Part shown: one piece after another, positions 47,663-58,830 of the stretch
Layout of the letters: the number at the start of each line of letters is the position of its first letter
How positions within the stretch are numbered: position 1 is the stretch's first letter
Assembly: GCF_958979055.1 (NCBI RefSeq)
Contig: NC_084896.1
Span: forward strand, 25,422,501-25,486,500
Direction: 5' to 3'
Source of the DNA: Alnus glutinosa
Taxonomy: Eukaryota > Streptophyta > Magnoliopsida > Fagales > Betulaceae
Length of the DNA: 64,000 nucleotides
Program-made: the position numbers and the translations under genes
Notes under the pieces: generated by a model
The model's database searches: none
What the model saw: the letters and a program-made list of their open reading frames with translations, nothing else
What the model was told of the DNA's origin: nothing

Positions 47663-48417
47663 CCTCTCCGTCACAGCCGCAGCGGCCAACTTCCGGCCAC
47701 CGCGCATCCGCCCTTCCCGCCGGTGAGCCGCCCTCTCTCCAGCTCTCTCTGCTCGGTTCTCGGTCTCTCTCTCTCTATCTCTCTCTTCCTCTCTATCTCT
47801 TCCTCTCTCTCTTCCTCTCTATCTCTTTCTCTCTCTCTCTCTACCTCTCTCTGTCTGTGTATCTCTCCCTATCTCTCTCTGCCTCTCTCTCAGTATCTCT
47901 ATCTCTCTCTCTCTACTCTCTCTCTCTCTCTCTCTCCCTATCTCTCTCTGGATCTCTACGTCTCTCTCTCTCTATGTTTTTTCCCGGTTGTTTTTTTTTT
48001 TGTATTTTTGTCGTCGAAAATAATAAAATTTGGAAAAAAAAAACAAAAATTTATTAACCCAAATAAATTTAAATAAACAATAACAAAATTAAATTGAAAA
48101 AAAATTCCAAATTTAAGTTTTAAAAATTCAATTTGGATTTTTTTTTTTTTTTAAAAAAACGTTTTGACACGAATATTGCAAATACACGTGTCAAACGGTT
48201 TGACACGTGTATTTGCAATACACGTGTCAAAACGTTTTGACACGTGTATTTGCAATATTCGTGTCAATGCAATACACGTGTCAAAATGTGCAATTAGAGT
48301 CTTACACATCTGACACGCGTCTTACGCGTGTCAAAATACTCGTGGCAAACATTTTGACACATGTACAGTGCCGTACACGTGTCAAAATGCACGTGGCAAT
48401 TTGACAAAATTTTTGTA
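46773..48417. mobile_element. Palindrome-rich inserted element (CACTA-like?)
   Basis: Absent from the first duplicate block. The left end TGCGCAAAAAT and inverted right end TGCTACAAAAATT are similar, with a possible 3-bp TGC repeat; about 20 bp of target is lost. Both sides carry many copies of a palindrome built on ACACGTGT with spacers such as ATTTAATAC or TTGCAATAC, for example 46900-47095 and 48165-48275. The centre has TA microsatellites (47347-47362, 47407-47462) and a CT-rich, GC-rich block (47490-47980) containing a tandem duplication of about 150 bp with CCGGCCACCGCGCATC. No protein-coding gene; open frames in the CT tract are low-complexity. Confidence 0.65.
47490..47980. repeat. 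CT-rich tract with tandem duplication
   Basis: Long polypyrimidine (CTCTCT) stretches with two copies of a GC-rich block, at about 47510-47620 and 47660-47760, each with CTTCCGGCCACCGCGCATC. Confidence 0.8.
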
Positions 48418-48575
48418 GCATGCTGCAAAGATGATTCTTGAGCAAGACCCATACGATCCAGCGTACCATTAGACCCACGTGAGTCACTTGACGACACAGA
48501 AGGTTGATGAAAGAAGCAGGTGGTAGCTTGCTAGAGGTGGAAAATATGATGCACAAGTTCTATGGCTATGTTTGG

Positions 48576-49174
48576 TGTTGGGGATAATCCCATCCGACTC
48601 GGTCCCCATTTCGGGAACTATGAGCCTCTGAGCCCACATCAGCCCAATCACGAATATGGGTCTGTAGCCCATCAAATACGAATATGCAAGAACGAATATC
48701 CAGGAGCCATGGGAAGATATTGTCCCTAGATTAGTGCGACAAACCAGGGATCCGTTATACACGATCCCGGATATCTCGAAATCGCGCTCCATCCCTAAAA
48801 ATTCGAAACTTATACTAATTTTGGATTTGTTCCTGTGAATCTCGCTTAGAGATTATTAAGGAAATAACCTCGGTTTGGAAGATAGAGAGGTTATGAGTCA
48901 AGGTCTGACTCTGACAGCGCTCCTAGGTCAAGGAAAAGAAAGAAGATGAAACTCTAAAGCAACAAATGTACTTATCACTCAGCCTATAATAGGCCTAGAC
49001 GTCAGGTATGAAAAAGAGACCGATACTATTACACTTTAGCTTACTTTATACAGAAATACTAACTTAAGCATCAGAGGGAGGAACACCAGCTAACTCCTGA
49101 CATGTTCTCTTGCTTACTTTGCAGCGATCAGGAGACGAAATCACTGAGGAAGAGCAAGTTGTTAGGGCCATTCT
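48576..49174. mobile_element. LTR remnant, second copy
   Basis: Begins TGTTGGGGATAATCCC and contains the CATCAGAGGGAGGAAC motif and CTTTGCAGCGATCAGG; the duplicate of 40855-41436. No internal retroelement sequence nearby. Confidence 0.6.
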
Positions 49175-51542
49175 GGAAACTGTACCAATATTTAGTAAAT
49201 GATTTTGTAGTAGGATTTTTGTTTGAATAGTAATAAGAAATGATTGATGTGATATAAAATTGAAAAATGTTTGTAATTTGTTGTAAAAAAAAAAAGTGAA
49301 AAGGTTATGTTTTTTAATATATTTTTTGGTTAAATAATAATAAAAAGTTATTGATATAATATAAAAAGTAGAAATGTTTTTAATTTGATTTTTTTAAAGA
49401 ATTAAGAATAATTTGCCAAACGGTGCCTATATATTTTTGGGGAAGTTAACGTTGAAAGATTAAACATTTTCTCTTTCCAATTGCTACCGGCCATTGCCTT
49501 TATTGTGACCATTGTCAATGACTCACTGCCGCCCTTACAACGACATTACTACTATCAATCTCCTCATCACCACAATGGGAGGAGAATTGACCACTTGGCC
49601 CTTTTGGTTGTTTTGGAAATAGCCGAACCATCTCAATAACCATAAGTCCATAATTAAGGATGGTTTAGTCCTCTTCCAAAAAAAAGTGGCCAACCACCTA
49701 ATGAAAGTGGTGGTGGCAGACTAGTAGTGGTAGTGAGGGTGGCAATAAGGTTGTTGGAAAGAAAGAATTTATATATATTTTTCCCGGAAAGAAACAATTT
49801 ATTAAATAAAGGCAATGTAAAAAGAACACATTATAAAAACTTGAATATAAAAGTTTAATTCATAATTTTGAATTTCAAAATGTGAGAAAAAAAGATTTTT
49901 AAATAAAAAAAATAAGAAAAAAATTAATATTAATTTTTAAATATAATAAAATAAAATTTTACTGAGTTTGTAGTTTAATTAAATATTATTTAATGTATAT
50001 ACTTGTAATTTTGTTTTGTTTTGTTGTTGTTTTTTTTTTTAAAAAAATAAAAAAATAAAAAATTGTATATATGTGATTAGGACTATCAATTTTTGGTACG
50101 ATCCATGAACTCGACATGAACGCAAAACGAAATTAACGAGTTATGGAATTGTATAATTGGGTTTGGGTCAGTATCGGGTCGGCCCACTTGACCCGTATAA
50201 TAAACTGGTCAATTTTAAGTCAACACGCTTAACTCATAAGTAACCCAAATAACTCATTTATGAAATAAGAAAAATGAATGAGAAATAATAAACGATACCC
50301 GTATAGATTCCACGATAAAGAACACATTTATTCCTAGAATTTCGCATTCCCAAAACATGGCTCATATACTCATAAAGAAAGCAAACTTGGGTTAACCATG
50401 GGCTTTCTCACTTTCTAATCTTTTCTTAATTAAAACTATAAAAAGAAAAGGTGGCCAATGTTAAAATATATTATGAAATTCAAGAATTCAAGTTACAGTT
50501 GAAGTTTATCACATAATTATAGTTGAAGTCTATTTTTTTTTTTTCTGAGAAATGAAGTCTATTTCTTAATTAGACGCAGTTGAAGACTATCACTTAGTCG
50601 TAGTTGAAGTCTATTTATATTATATATATTCTTATCTGTCCTAATTTTCCTATAAATAAGAGCATGTTATATTGTAAACATCACTAAAGAAATAAGAATA
50701 AAATATAATCATTTGAGTTTTATCTAGTAAGTTTTATATTTATTTGTTTATTGCATTATCTTTTCTTTCACGGAAAGACATATCCTCGACACACATGTTT
50801 CTACCGTCAAATTCTCTCCAAATCCGTTTTTTTTTTTTTTTTTTTTTTTTGTAAAAAAAAAAAAAAAAAAAACTCAATGGACTTCTTTGACTCTTACCGA
50901 TCCCACTTTAGTTTTGAGTGGAAAAACTGGTTTCTAATATACCATGTATGATTTAGAATTATTCTGCCGTGGAAGGAAATTAAAGTGGGAACACTTAGTC
51001 ATAGGTCGGCATGAAAGAGTGATTATATTTCATATGAGGTTGAAATATTTCAGATTGACTCGAACCCTATAGGCCAACCCAAATTGCTAGCCTTATGTAA
51101 TGTTATCGATTCAACCGTCAATTCAAAGAGATTATATTTCATATGAGGTTGTGATAATGAAAGCAGCCAAGTAAAGTAGACCTTGGTAAGTAAGGGAGAC
51201 GAAAAATTTGCGATAAATCCAATAAAGATTTGGAAGTTCATCTCAATCCAAAGAATCCCAACTGCATCAAGTCTTATAAGGCCGCGCGCGGCCAGATCCC
51301 ATTTTTGTTGTGTTCCCACCTCCTTGGACCTTTGTCTATTCTCATTTCTCATATGTAGTGAAAAAAATCCACCCCCTTCTACTTGTAATGTTTTTTTTTT
51401 TTAATATTTGGCATTTTCAATCTGCTACTAGTTTTTTATTTATTTATTTTTTGTTTATTTTTTTTTTACAAAAAGAGCTAGTTTAAGAGTGAATTGAAAA
51501 TATTAGTATATAATAATAAAATAATTGTGTGGTATATAATAT

Positions 51543-51728
51543 GAGTAATTCTAGATGTTATATTTATGCATGCCCTTCTTGTGTTCCTCTAAAAATGAGG
51601 TGGCTTTTAAAATTACCATTTAATTAAAATTCAATTTTGATCAATCACAAGCCCAATAGTAATTTTAAAAGTCACATCATTTTTAGAGAGACACAAGAGA
51701 GACATGAGTATGACATCTAGAATTACTT
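51543..51728. mobile_element. Foldback MITE AGTAATTCTAGATG, copy 2
   Basis: Ends GAGTAATTCTAGATGT and complement, flanked by 9-bp repeats ATATAATAT and ATATAATAC (one mismatch), a Mutator-type signature. Interior arms CTAAAAATGAGGTGGC and complement. Confidence 0.75.
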
Positions 51729-51789
51729 ATATAATACTACTCTTATCTCACCAAGAACTAAGAGACATGTTATTCTTCCGACTCCTTTT

Positions 51790-52890
51790 TTTTTTTTTTT
51801 TGAAAAAAAATTAAATGGAATTGGACGGGAGTTGACTAGGAGAAGAAAACATAATATGATAATAGATCTCAAGAGTGAATTAACAATACCACGTCAATCT
51901 AATAAAATAATTATATAGTATATACTATATAGCATTACTCTTATTTCAATACGAAGATTCCTCCCTCGCTCCAAGTCGTTTACATGCAAATTGAACAACA
52001 AACCATAGGGGCCCCATTGTAGAATTCCTCGGAGGGTTAATATTTAACCCCATTTTTGTGTCAATGCAGAACTAGAGTGAAATATAGGAAAAATAGCCTT
52101 GTTAGGTGAGAAAGATACAAATTCATATCTATGCATCTTATTTTTAAATCCACCATTAAATTTGTGGGACTTACATTGGGTGCCACAAATCCAATAATGA
52201 ATTTGAAACTTAATTGGTATATGGAGATTGATGGGTATAATAGGAGATGGATATCTAACATGTAATTTCTTGTTAGGTATTAGATAGACAGTCAGTTCAT
52301 TACTGAATCACCCTCTCTCCCACCTTTGGCCCTTTAGTTTTGAATCATGGTAATCTAATGCGAGGAAGTTCTTACAAGTTCATCATTGTTAATATGTTTT
52401 TGAGGGGTTTGTTTTTATTTTAGGTTTGAAAAGAGTTTAATGGGATAAAAGTAAAAATTAATTTTTATGTTTCAAAAAGTACTTTATGAAAGTATGGTTT
52501 CTAATATTACTATTTCTAAAAACAAATTTTTTAAAATTACAAGTATAAATTAATTAATTTTTTTTTTTAAAAACAAAATTACAAGTTAAAATGGAAAGAT
52601 AAAATGATCATCATGAAATCCATAATGTGTAATATTTTTTTGCTAGAGGTACATAATGTGTACTTAATTTATAGAACATTCTTCTTATGCAAGAAATCGT
52701 GACCATCAAACGTGCGTAGTGGGACTGCAACTAAAAAGATATTCACTTTCAGATCATAACACAATTCACAGCCCAGGAACTCCAACTGGAAAAACAAAAC
52801 ATAAAAAAAAAAAAAAAAAAAAAGAAGGAAAAAGGAAAGATTAATAGTTCTAATCCTTGAGTACAACATGATTGAAACCTATATATATGA
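51790..52890. other. Spacer between segmental duplication and kinase gene
   Basis: AT-rich sequence with T-runs. A weak inverted repeat with CAAATCCAATAATGAATTTG-like arms lies near 52080-52260. 52670-52880 is the 3' flank of the kinase gene. No gene seen. Confidence 0.5.
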
Positions 52891-52893
52891 TCA

Positions 52894-55036
52894 TTACTCT
52901 TGTTCTGAGATGACATTTAACTCTCGGTCTAGTTTCATTCTTGTGGCAGTTGTTGCGGCAAACGGATTAGGAGGCATAGTTAATTCATGTCCTCCTTCTA
53001 ACATTTGAATCACAACTTTCATAGAAGGACGGTCCACGGGGTGCCATTGAATGCACCAAAGCCCCACAATTGCAAGTTTTTTTGCAATTTTAGCATCTTC
53101 ATCATCCTCAATAAGGACTCGTAGGTCTTCTTTTTGTTCTAAGAAATTGTAGATCCATTCTGGAAAGTAAACTTGACTAGTATTCTCCATTGTAATGTCA
53201 ACATTTTTCTTACCTCCAACTACTTCAAGTAATAAAATTCCAAAACTATAGACATCTGATTTATAAGAAACATTTCCAAAGTTTCTAGAGAACACTTCTG
53301 GTGCGATGTAACCCATGGTCCCCCTGGCTGTGGTCATAGACACTGCACTCTTATCTTTGGAGCACAACTTGGCAAGGCCAAAATCAGAAATTTTTGGATT
53401 GAAATTTTCATCTAGCAAAACATTATGAGGCTTGATATCAAAATGGAGGATTTGTTGGTCGCACCCTTCGTGAAGATAATCAATTCCTTTTGCTATGCCA
53501 ATAGCAATATCTTGCAGTTTGTTCCAACCTAGGAAATGATTTTTTGTGTCCGCCGAAGATATGAACTTATCTAGTGAATAATTTGGTAAGAACTCATAAA
53601 CTAAAGCACGTCGAAATCCATCAGCACAGAAGCCAACCAAGCGAACTACATTAACATGGTGAATCCTGCCCATTGTCCCTACTTCATTTATGAATTCTTC
53701 CCCATTTTCTTTGGCAGTACTGTTTAGGATCATCTTCACCGCAACATAGATTTCATTTGAAAGCTTTCCTTTGAACACCGTACCATAGGCTCCCTCGCCT
53801 AACTTCTCAGCAAATTGATTTGTAATTCTCTTAATATCGGCATATGAGTATCTGGTGGGCTTGAAATTTTTGTAATCCTCCAAAAACAATTTGATCTTTG
53901 CTTGATTTTCTTTTTCTGCTTTATCATAGCTATAGACGCGGTAAATAGTAAAAACCACAAGTACTAATAGAAATGAACCTAAGATGATACCTGCATGTTA
54001 AACATTAGTAAGTCATCAAGAACTTCCTTCTCCAGCTTAATAGAAAGACATTAAAGTTGCTAGTGGACGACTCACCAGGAATCTTTAACTTGGATAATAT
54101 TCGACCTGTTAAAGAGTTAACATAATTAGCTTCCCATTGTTATTTTTTATTTTTGTTAGATGAATGAATCAGCAGAGCAAGGAAGCATTGGTAAGCAATT
54201 ACATTTGATTTTCTTGTTTTGTTTTATTTCTGGGTGGAAATGAATGCAGGAAGCATTCGCCGTTGGTTGAAACCTGTGAGAAACTTTAGTACAAAGGTTG
54301 AAATTGATGGACAGAAGAGAATAATACCTTTAGTATGTTTAGGGAAGGTAGGGAAGCACTCTGTTTCTGATTCATTGCTATTATTCTTCAATCTACATCC
54401 CATGCCCTTCACTTCGCAGTCTCTGCACACCGGTCTGGACCAATTCAAATGCAGAACTTTATCATCAGCGATTTCCTTTGGAAACACAAGATGGCCTCTC
54501 CAAAGCTCACTCGTAAACGTACTCGGAATTGATCGAAGAGTATACATCTTTTCACAAGATGCTATGGGCAAACCGTTGATGTCATCATCCGAATAGAAGG
54601 CACGAACTTCGTGGCTTGGGCCACTAAGACAAGGGATCGCATAGTCGGTTTGTGTTTCTGTTGAGGAACAATTGAACAAGGAGAAGTCACGCTGCTCTTG
54701 TTGTTTGAACAGGAAAGGAGAGGAAGACAAATTGAGCTCCCGAAGCTGTCTTGGAAAGCAATGATCTGGGTCATGTACTTCAATTACCTGAGATTTGTAG
54801 TCAATCTTTTTCACAAAGAACTTCACAAAAGTTGGCAGCTGGAGCACCGTTTTTTTTGTATCAGTGCAGGACAGATTAAACCCAGGATAACCACAGTGGT
54901 CTGGCTGGCTGTTGAGTCGGAAGGGAAATCGAATGGCTGGGCCACGGCCTCCACACCGTAATTCATCACACCCATTTTGGCCTTCTCCGAGGCCTACGAG
55001 GAAAACCAGAAACAAGAAGAAAGATGAGATATTCAT
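52894..55036 (-). CDS. LRK10-like receptor kinase (GUB_WAK ectodomain), gene E
   Basis: Exons 55036-54328, 54105-54076 and 53990-52894 join in frame to 611 aa. Residues 1 to about 20 are a signal peptide (MNISSFFLFLVFLVGLGEGQ). A cysteine-rich GUB_WAK-type domain follows (CDELRCGG, FPFRL, CGYPGFNLSC), then a WAK-associated C-terminal part ending CRDCEVKGMGC. The membrane span is IILGSFLLVLVVFTIY. The kinase domain has the P-loop LGEGAYGTV (about 310), catalytic Lys about 332 (VAVKMI), HFDIKPHN with Asp about 431, DFG Asp about 449 and GTMGYIAPE. HFD instead of HRD makes it a non-RD kinase, common in plant immune receptors. Family: LRK10L (wheat Lr10-locus type); ligands probably cell-wall or pathogen derived, but unknown here. 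The start gives a perfect signal peptide. Divergent from gene F, with 1.1 kb between them. Confidence 0.93.
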
Positions 55037-55891
55037 GTCCGTGGTCTGGATGGTTTCTCAGCCTCAAATTTCTAATCCAAGCAAATATCCATCTCCGTAC
55101 GGGGTTTGGCTTTCTCCATTTTCACCGGTAAATTCCGGGTAATTTCATCGTGGACTTGGATTAAATTTGGAGCTTAGCGAGCGGTAAATTTTCACAATCG
55201 GTCTAAATTACAAATTGTTCACCCATATAAAATATAATTCAAATGTCTTTAAAGTAGGTAAAAATAACAATTTAGTTATTAAAGTCAAATTTCATCAAAA
55301 TATTTGACGAATTCTGTTAGTGTCAACGTCAACATCAATAAAATGATGATATATGTCACTTTTACTAAAAAAAAAAAAAAAAAATCACTATATTTAAAAT
55401 ATACATTTATAAAAACTAAATATTTCTCAGTGCAATCAAATTTTCGTTAAAACACTTGACGGAATCCGTTAGTGTACCATGTTAGCATCAATAAAATGAC
55501 GACACATGTCACTGTTAATAAAATATATATTTATATAATATATAATATATAAAACTAAAATGTTAAAAAAATTAAAAATTAATTTTTTTTAATTGGCAGC
55601 CACCCATTTTCTTCTTCCTTTTTTTTTAATTTTTTTTTAATTAAAAAATTAAAAAATTTAAATTTTTTAAGTTTTTAATTTCTTAAACTTTTTATTTTTA
55701 TCTTCAAAGTTTTTTGAATTTTTTCTTTTTTCTTTTTACTTATTAAGATAATAAAGATATTATAGAAATATTTCGACAAAAATAATATTTTTACCACACT
55801 TTGGTAGTTTGATGCCTGAAAGTGTACTAATATGAATCGCATTAATACACTTTAAAGTTCAGTGGGCTATTCAAAAATTAACCGTTAGTTC

Positions 55892-55928
<37 letters not shown>

Positions 55929-56180
55929 TTTAATTTTTTTTTTCCCAATTTATATCTATAATTCAAATAATCCACGCTTATTATGAATGGCATAAAAGAT
56001 TAAAGTCTTTGTCGGCAGCTGTGAAAGCAAAGGCCGCAAAGGAAAAAGAGGGACTAGAAGCACCAAATGTACATTGTTATCTTTGTCGGCAGCTGTGAAA
56101 GCAATACCGGCAAAGTTAAAAAATCTTCTCCTCTGTCTCTCTGTCTGTCCCTCTCTCTCTCTCTCTCACTCTCAGGACAA
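55037..56180. promoter_or_regulatory. Shared divergent intergenic region of genes E and F
   Basis: The two start codons are 1144 bp apart, so both promoters must lie here. Much of it is repeat: 55185-55570 resembles the long-TIR foldback family and 55570-55890 the foldback at 15.1/35.9 kb. Direct copies of TTTGTCGGCAGCTGTGAAAG occur at about 56008 and 56080. A CT-rich pyrimidine patch (56128-56174) directly precedes the gene F start, probably its 5'UTR. No confident TATA box. Confidence 0.55.
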
Positions 56181-58830
56181 ATGGCCTTCTCTGCTGCTGC
56201 TGGTCTCACGGCCCTTGTTGTTGTTGTTCTAATCCATCAAACTTGCAGTGCTAAGCATAGCCATGTCTGTGCTCCTTCTTCTTGCGGTGATATCCATAAC
56301 ATAAGTTATCCCTTTAGATTACAAGACGATCCAAAAAATTGCGGCCGCCGAAGGTATACCCTTTCATGTGATCAGAACAACCGCACAGTATTAAACTTAT
56401 ATGCCGGAAAATACTATGTACAGCAAATCAATTACGATGACTACACAATCCGAGTGGTAGACCCGGGTATTCAGGTATTACCAATCCCTCGTTATTTTCT
56501 AAACATCAATAATTTCAGTGATGGGATCGGGGAGTCATATGTCCTGAATCAAAACGGAATGGAGAGTGTGGTTTTCGTGACGTGTAAAAATCCGGTGAGT
56601 TCACCGTTCTATTTGGAGACTTCTGCTTGCTTTAGTAATGGATCAGAGTACTATTCTTCCAACTCTTCCAAGAGGTACAGATATGTTAAAGTCGGCATAA
56701 CGAATGCAGCGGATGTGGTGGACTCGTGCCAGATAGAGCGAATGGTTCCGACATCGTGGCCAAGAAATGATGACCGACATGTTTCCTGTTCAGTCGTCCA
56801 CAGGAAATTGGTATATGGTTTTGAGCTTTCATGGCAACGAGATAATTGTCGAAGCTGCTTCATTGTGGAGGAGCTTACTGGAGACCATTGCTACTTCGAT
56901 GAGGCAAATCGTATTCATTGTTCTGGAATAATAGGTGAGTAAATTAAGAATGCCGAGAAAAAAGACAACCTGATTTATCGGATTTCTCATTCTCACTACA
57001 GATATATTCCCAGATAATATATAATTCTGTACGTTATTTATTTTTATTTTTTTTCTAATAATGATTAATGTCCTAATAATGTTTTAAGACTTTTACATAT
57101 GCATTTCTAATTCCAAGTTTTCAAATTAAAGCTGATGTTACTATATATTTTCTTTGTCAAAGCAGGTCAACTAATACTGCATTTCATAGGTGAGGTTTCT
57201 CTCTCAAAAGTTTCCCTGTTTCTGTGATAACTAAGGATTAGTATTCTATACATGCATATCTGTGCATAGATTTTATTACTAACGTAATCGAAATCTTGTT
57301 TACCAACCTCAGTAGGTGAAATATTGCTTACAAACAAAAGGTTAGTAATTAAATAAGTATTTGATTAATTACTAATTGATTCATATTTTTCTATCTGTTG
57401 CAGGTCTTCTTTTGGTCCTTCTGATCTTTGGTAAGAACTTGATTCTCTCGTTCGATCTTCTTCAATATTTTTAACAGATTATTCCATAGAATGTGAAACA
57501 TGAAAATTAATAGTTATGACATGATGCAAATATTTATGACATTTACAGGAAAAAGACAACAAATGCCATGCTTAATTATAAGGATTTAGGAAGGATCGAG
57601 ATTAATTGAAAGTTGTTACAAACTTTTTCATCTAAAAATAAAGGTTTCTGACACCAATGCAACAAAAATTAATTTGTTTTCTTCTGATGTTCCTGCCCAG
57701 GATTATACAAGGTCCTAATAACTGTATTAGGGACTCCATGTGTGATTGCGTTTTTAGTATATAAATGGCGTAGGAGGCATTTATCTATGTATGAGGCAGT
57801 TGAAGAATTTCTGGAAAACTACAAAAATCTCGTGTCAATAAGGTACTCTTACTCAAAAATAAAGAAGATGACCGAAAATTTCAAGGACAAATTGGGTGAA
57901 GGAGGCTATGGCACTGTATATAAAGGAACACTTCGAAGTGGCCGTCTTGTAGCTGTAAAGATGTTAGGTAAATCCAAAGCTAATGGTCAAGACTTTATAA
58001 ATGAAGTTGCAACCATTGGAAGGATTCACCATGTTAATGTAGTGCAGCTTATTGGATTTTGCGTTCAAGGGCCAAACCGGGCTCTTATATATGAATTCAT
58101 GCCTAAAGGGTCTTTGAATAAGTACATTTTTTCGCCAGAAGAAAGTGTTGTCCTAAGCTACAAAAAATTATATGACATTGCTGTAGGAATTGCTCGTGGG
58201 ATTGAATATTTGCATCAAGGATGTGACATGCAAATTTTGCATTTTGATATCAAGCCTCACAACATTCTTCTTGATGAGAATTTTACTCCTAAGGTTTCTG
58301 ACTTTGGCCTTGCAAAACTGTATCCCGTAGACAACAGCATTGTTTCTTTGACTGCAGCAAGAAGGACATTAGGATATATGGCTCCTGAATTATTCTACAA
58401 AAACATTGGAGGCGTCTCATTCAAATCTGATGTTTATAGTTTCGGAATGTTATTGATGGAAATGGCTAGTAGAAGAAAGAACGTAAATTCTTTTGCAGAG
58501 CATTCAAGCCAAATTTACTTTCCTACTTGGGTCTATGACCAATTGCACGATGGAAAGGACATACAAATGGAAGATGGCACGGAGGAGGAAAAGAAAATGA
58601 TTAAGAAGATGATCATAGTTGCACTATGGTGCATACAGATGAAGCCTAGTGATCGCCCTTCAATGAACAATGTCGTAGAAATGCTTGAGGGAGAAGTTGA
58701 ATGCTTACAAATGCCTCCAATGCCTACTCTATCATCGCCAGATAGACCCATAATGAATGCTGGAGAGAATTCAAGTCAAAGTTACTCGTCAATTCAATCA
58801 TATGAATCAAATCAATCAACTCAATTTTAA
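56181..58830 (+). CDS. LRK10-like receptor kinase (GUB_WAK ectodomain), gene F
   Basis: Exons 56181-56934, 57166-57189, 57404-57430 and 57701-58830 join in frame to 644 aa. Signal peptide [20 protein letters not shown]. The GUB_WAK-type ectodomain has [28 protein letters not shown] and a C-terminal CRSCFIVEE. The two mini-exons (24 and 27 nt) and the start of the last exon encode a long hydrophobic stretch (LLLVLLIFG, then VIAFLVYKW) as membrane anchor. Kinase: LGEGGYGTV (about 333), Lys about 355 (VAVKML), HFDIKPHN Asp about 451, DFG Asp about 469. Non-RD. In the activation segment the usual ARGT reads AARRTLGY, a Gly to Arg change near residue 490. The upstream in-frame ATG at 56067 was rejected because the chosen one gives a clean signal peptide. 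The tail is Ser/Gln-rich. A possible extra mini-exon at 57317-57341 would break the frame. Role inferred: cell-surface receptor kinase in defence or stress. Confidence 0.92.

Larger units (their letters stand above)
45731..51788. repeat. Segmental duplication, second copy
   Basis: Direct tandem copy of 39179-45616 with a scatter of substitutions. It carries its own 1.6-kb insertion (46773-48417) and lacks the hAT element at 40.2 kb and the two MITEs at 43.8-44.25 kb. It contains a PPR scrap near 46535-46590, an LTR remnant, a MITE (51543-51728) and long T/A runs. No intact gene seen. Confidence 0.85.

Noticed and set aside
47578..48076. Open frames of 117-159 codons rich in Ser/Leu
   Set aside because: Low-complexity translation of CT repeats in an inserted element.
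54219..54961. Plus-strand frames opposite gene E exon 1
   Set aside because: Shadow frames of the receptor kinase ectodomain on the other strand.
57317..57341. Extra mini-exon of gene F
   Set aside because: Has AG and GT borders but 25 nt would shift the frame into the kinase; kept only as a possible alternative exon.
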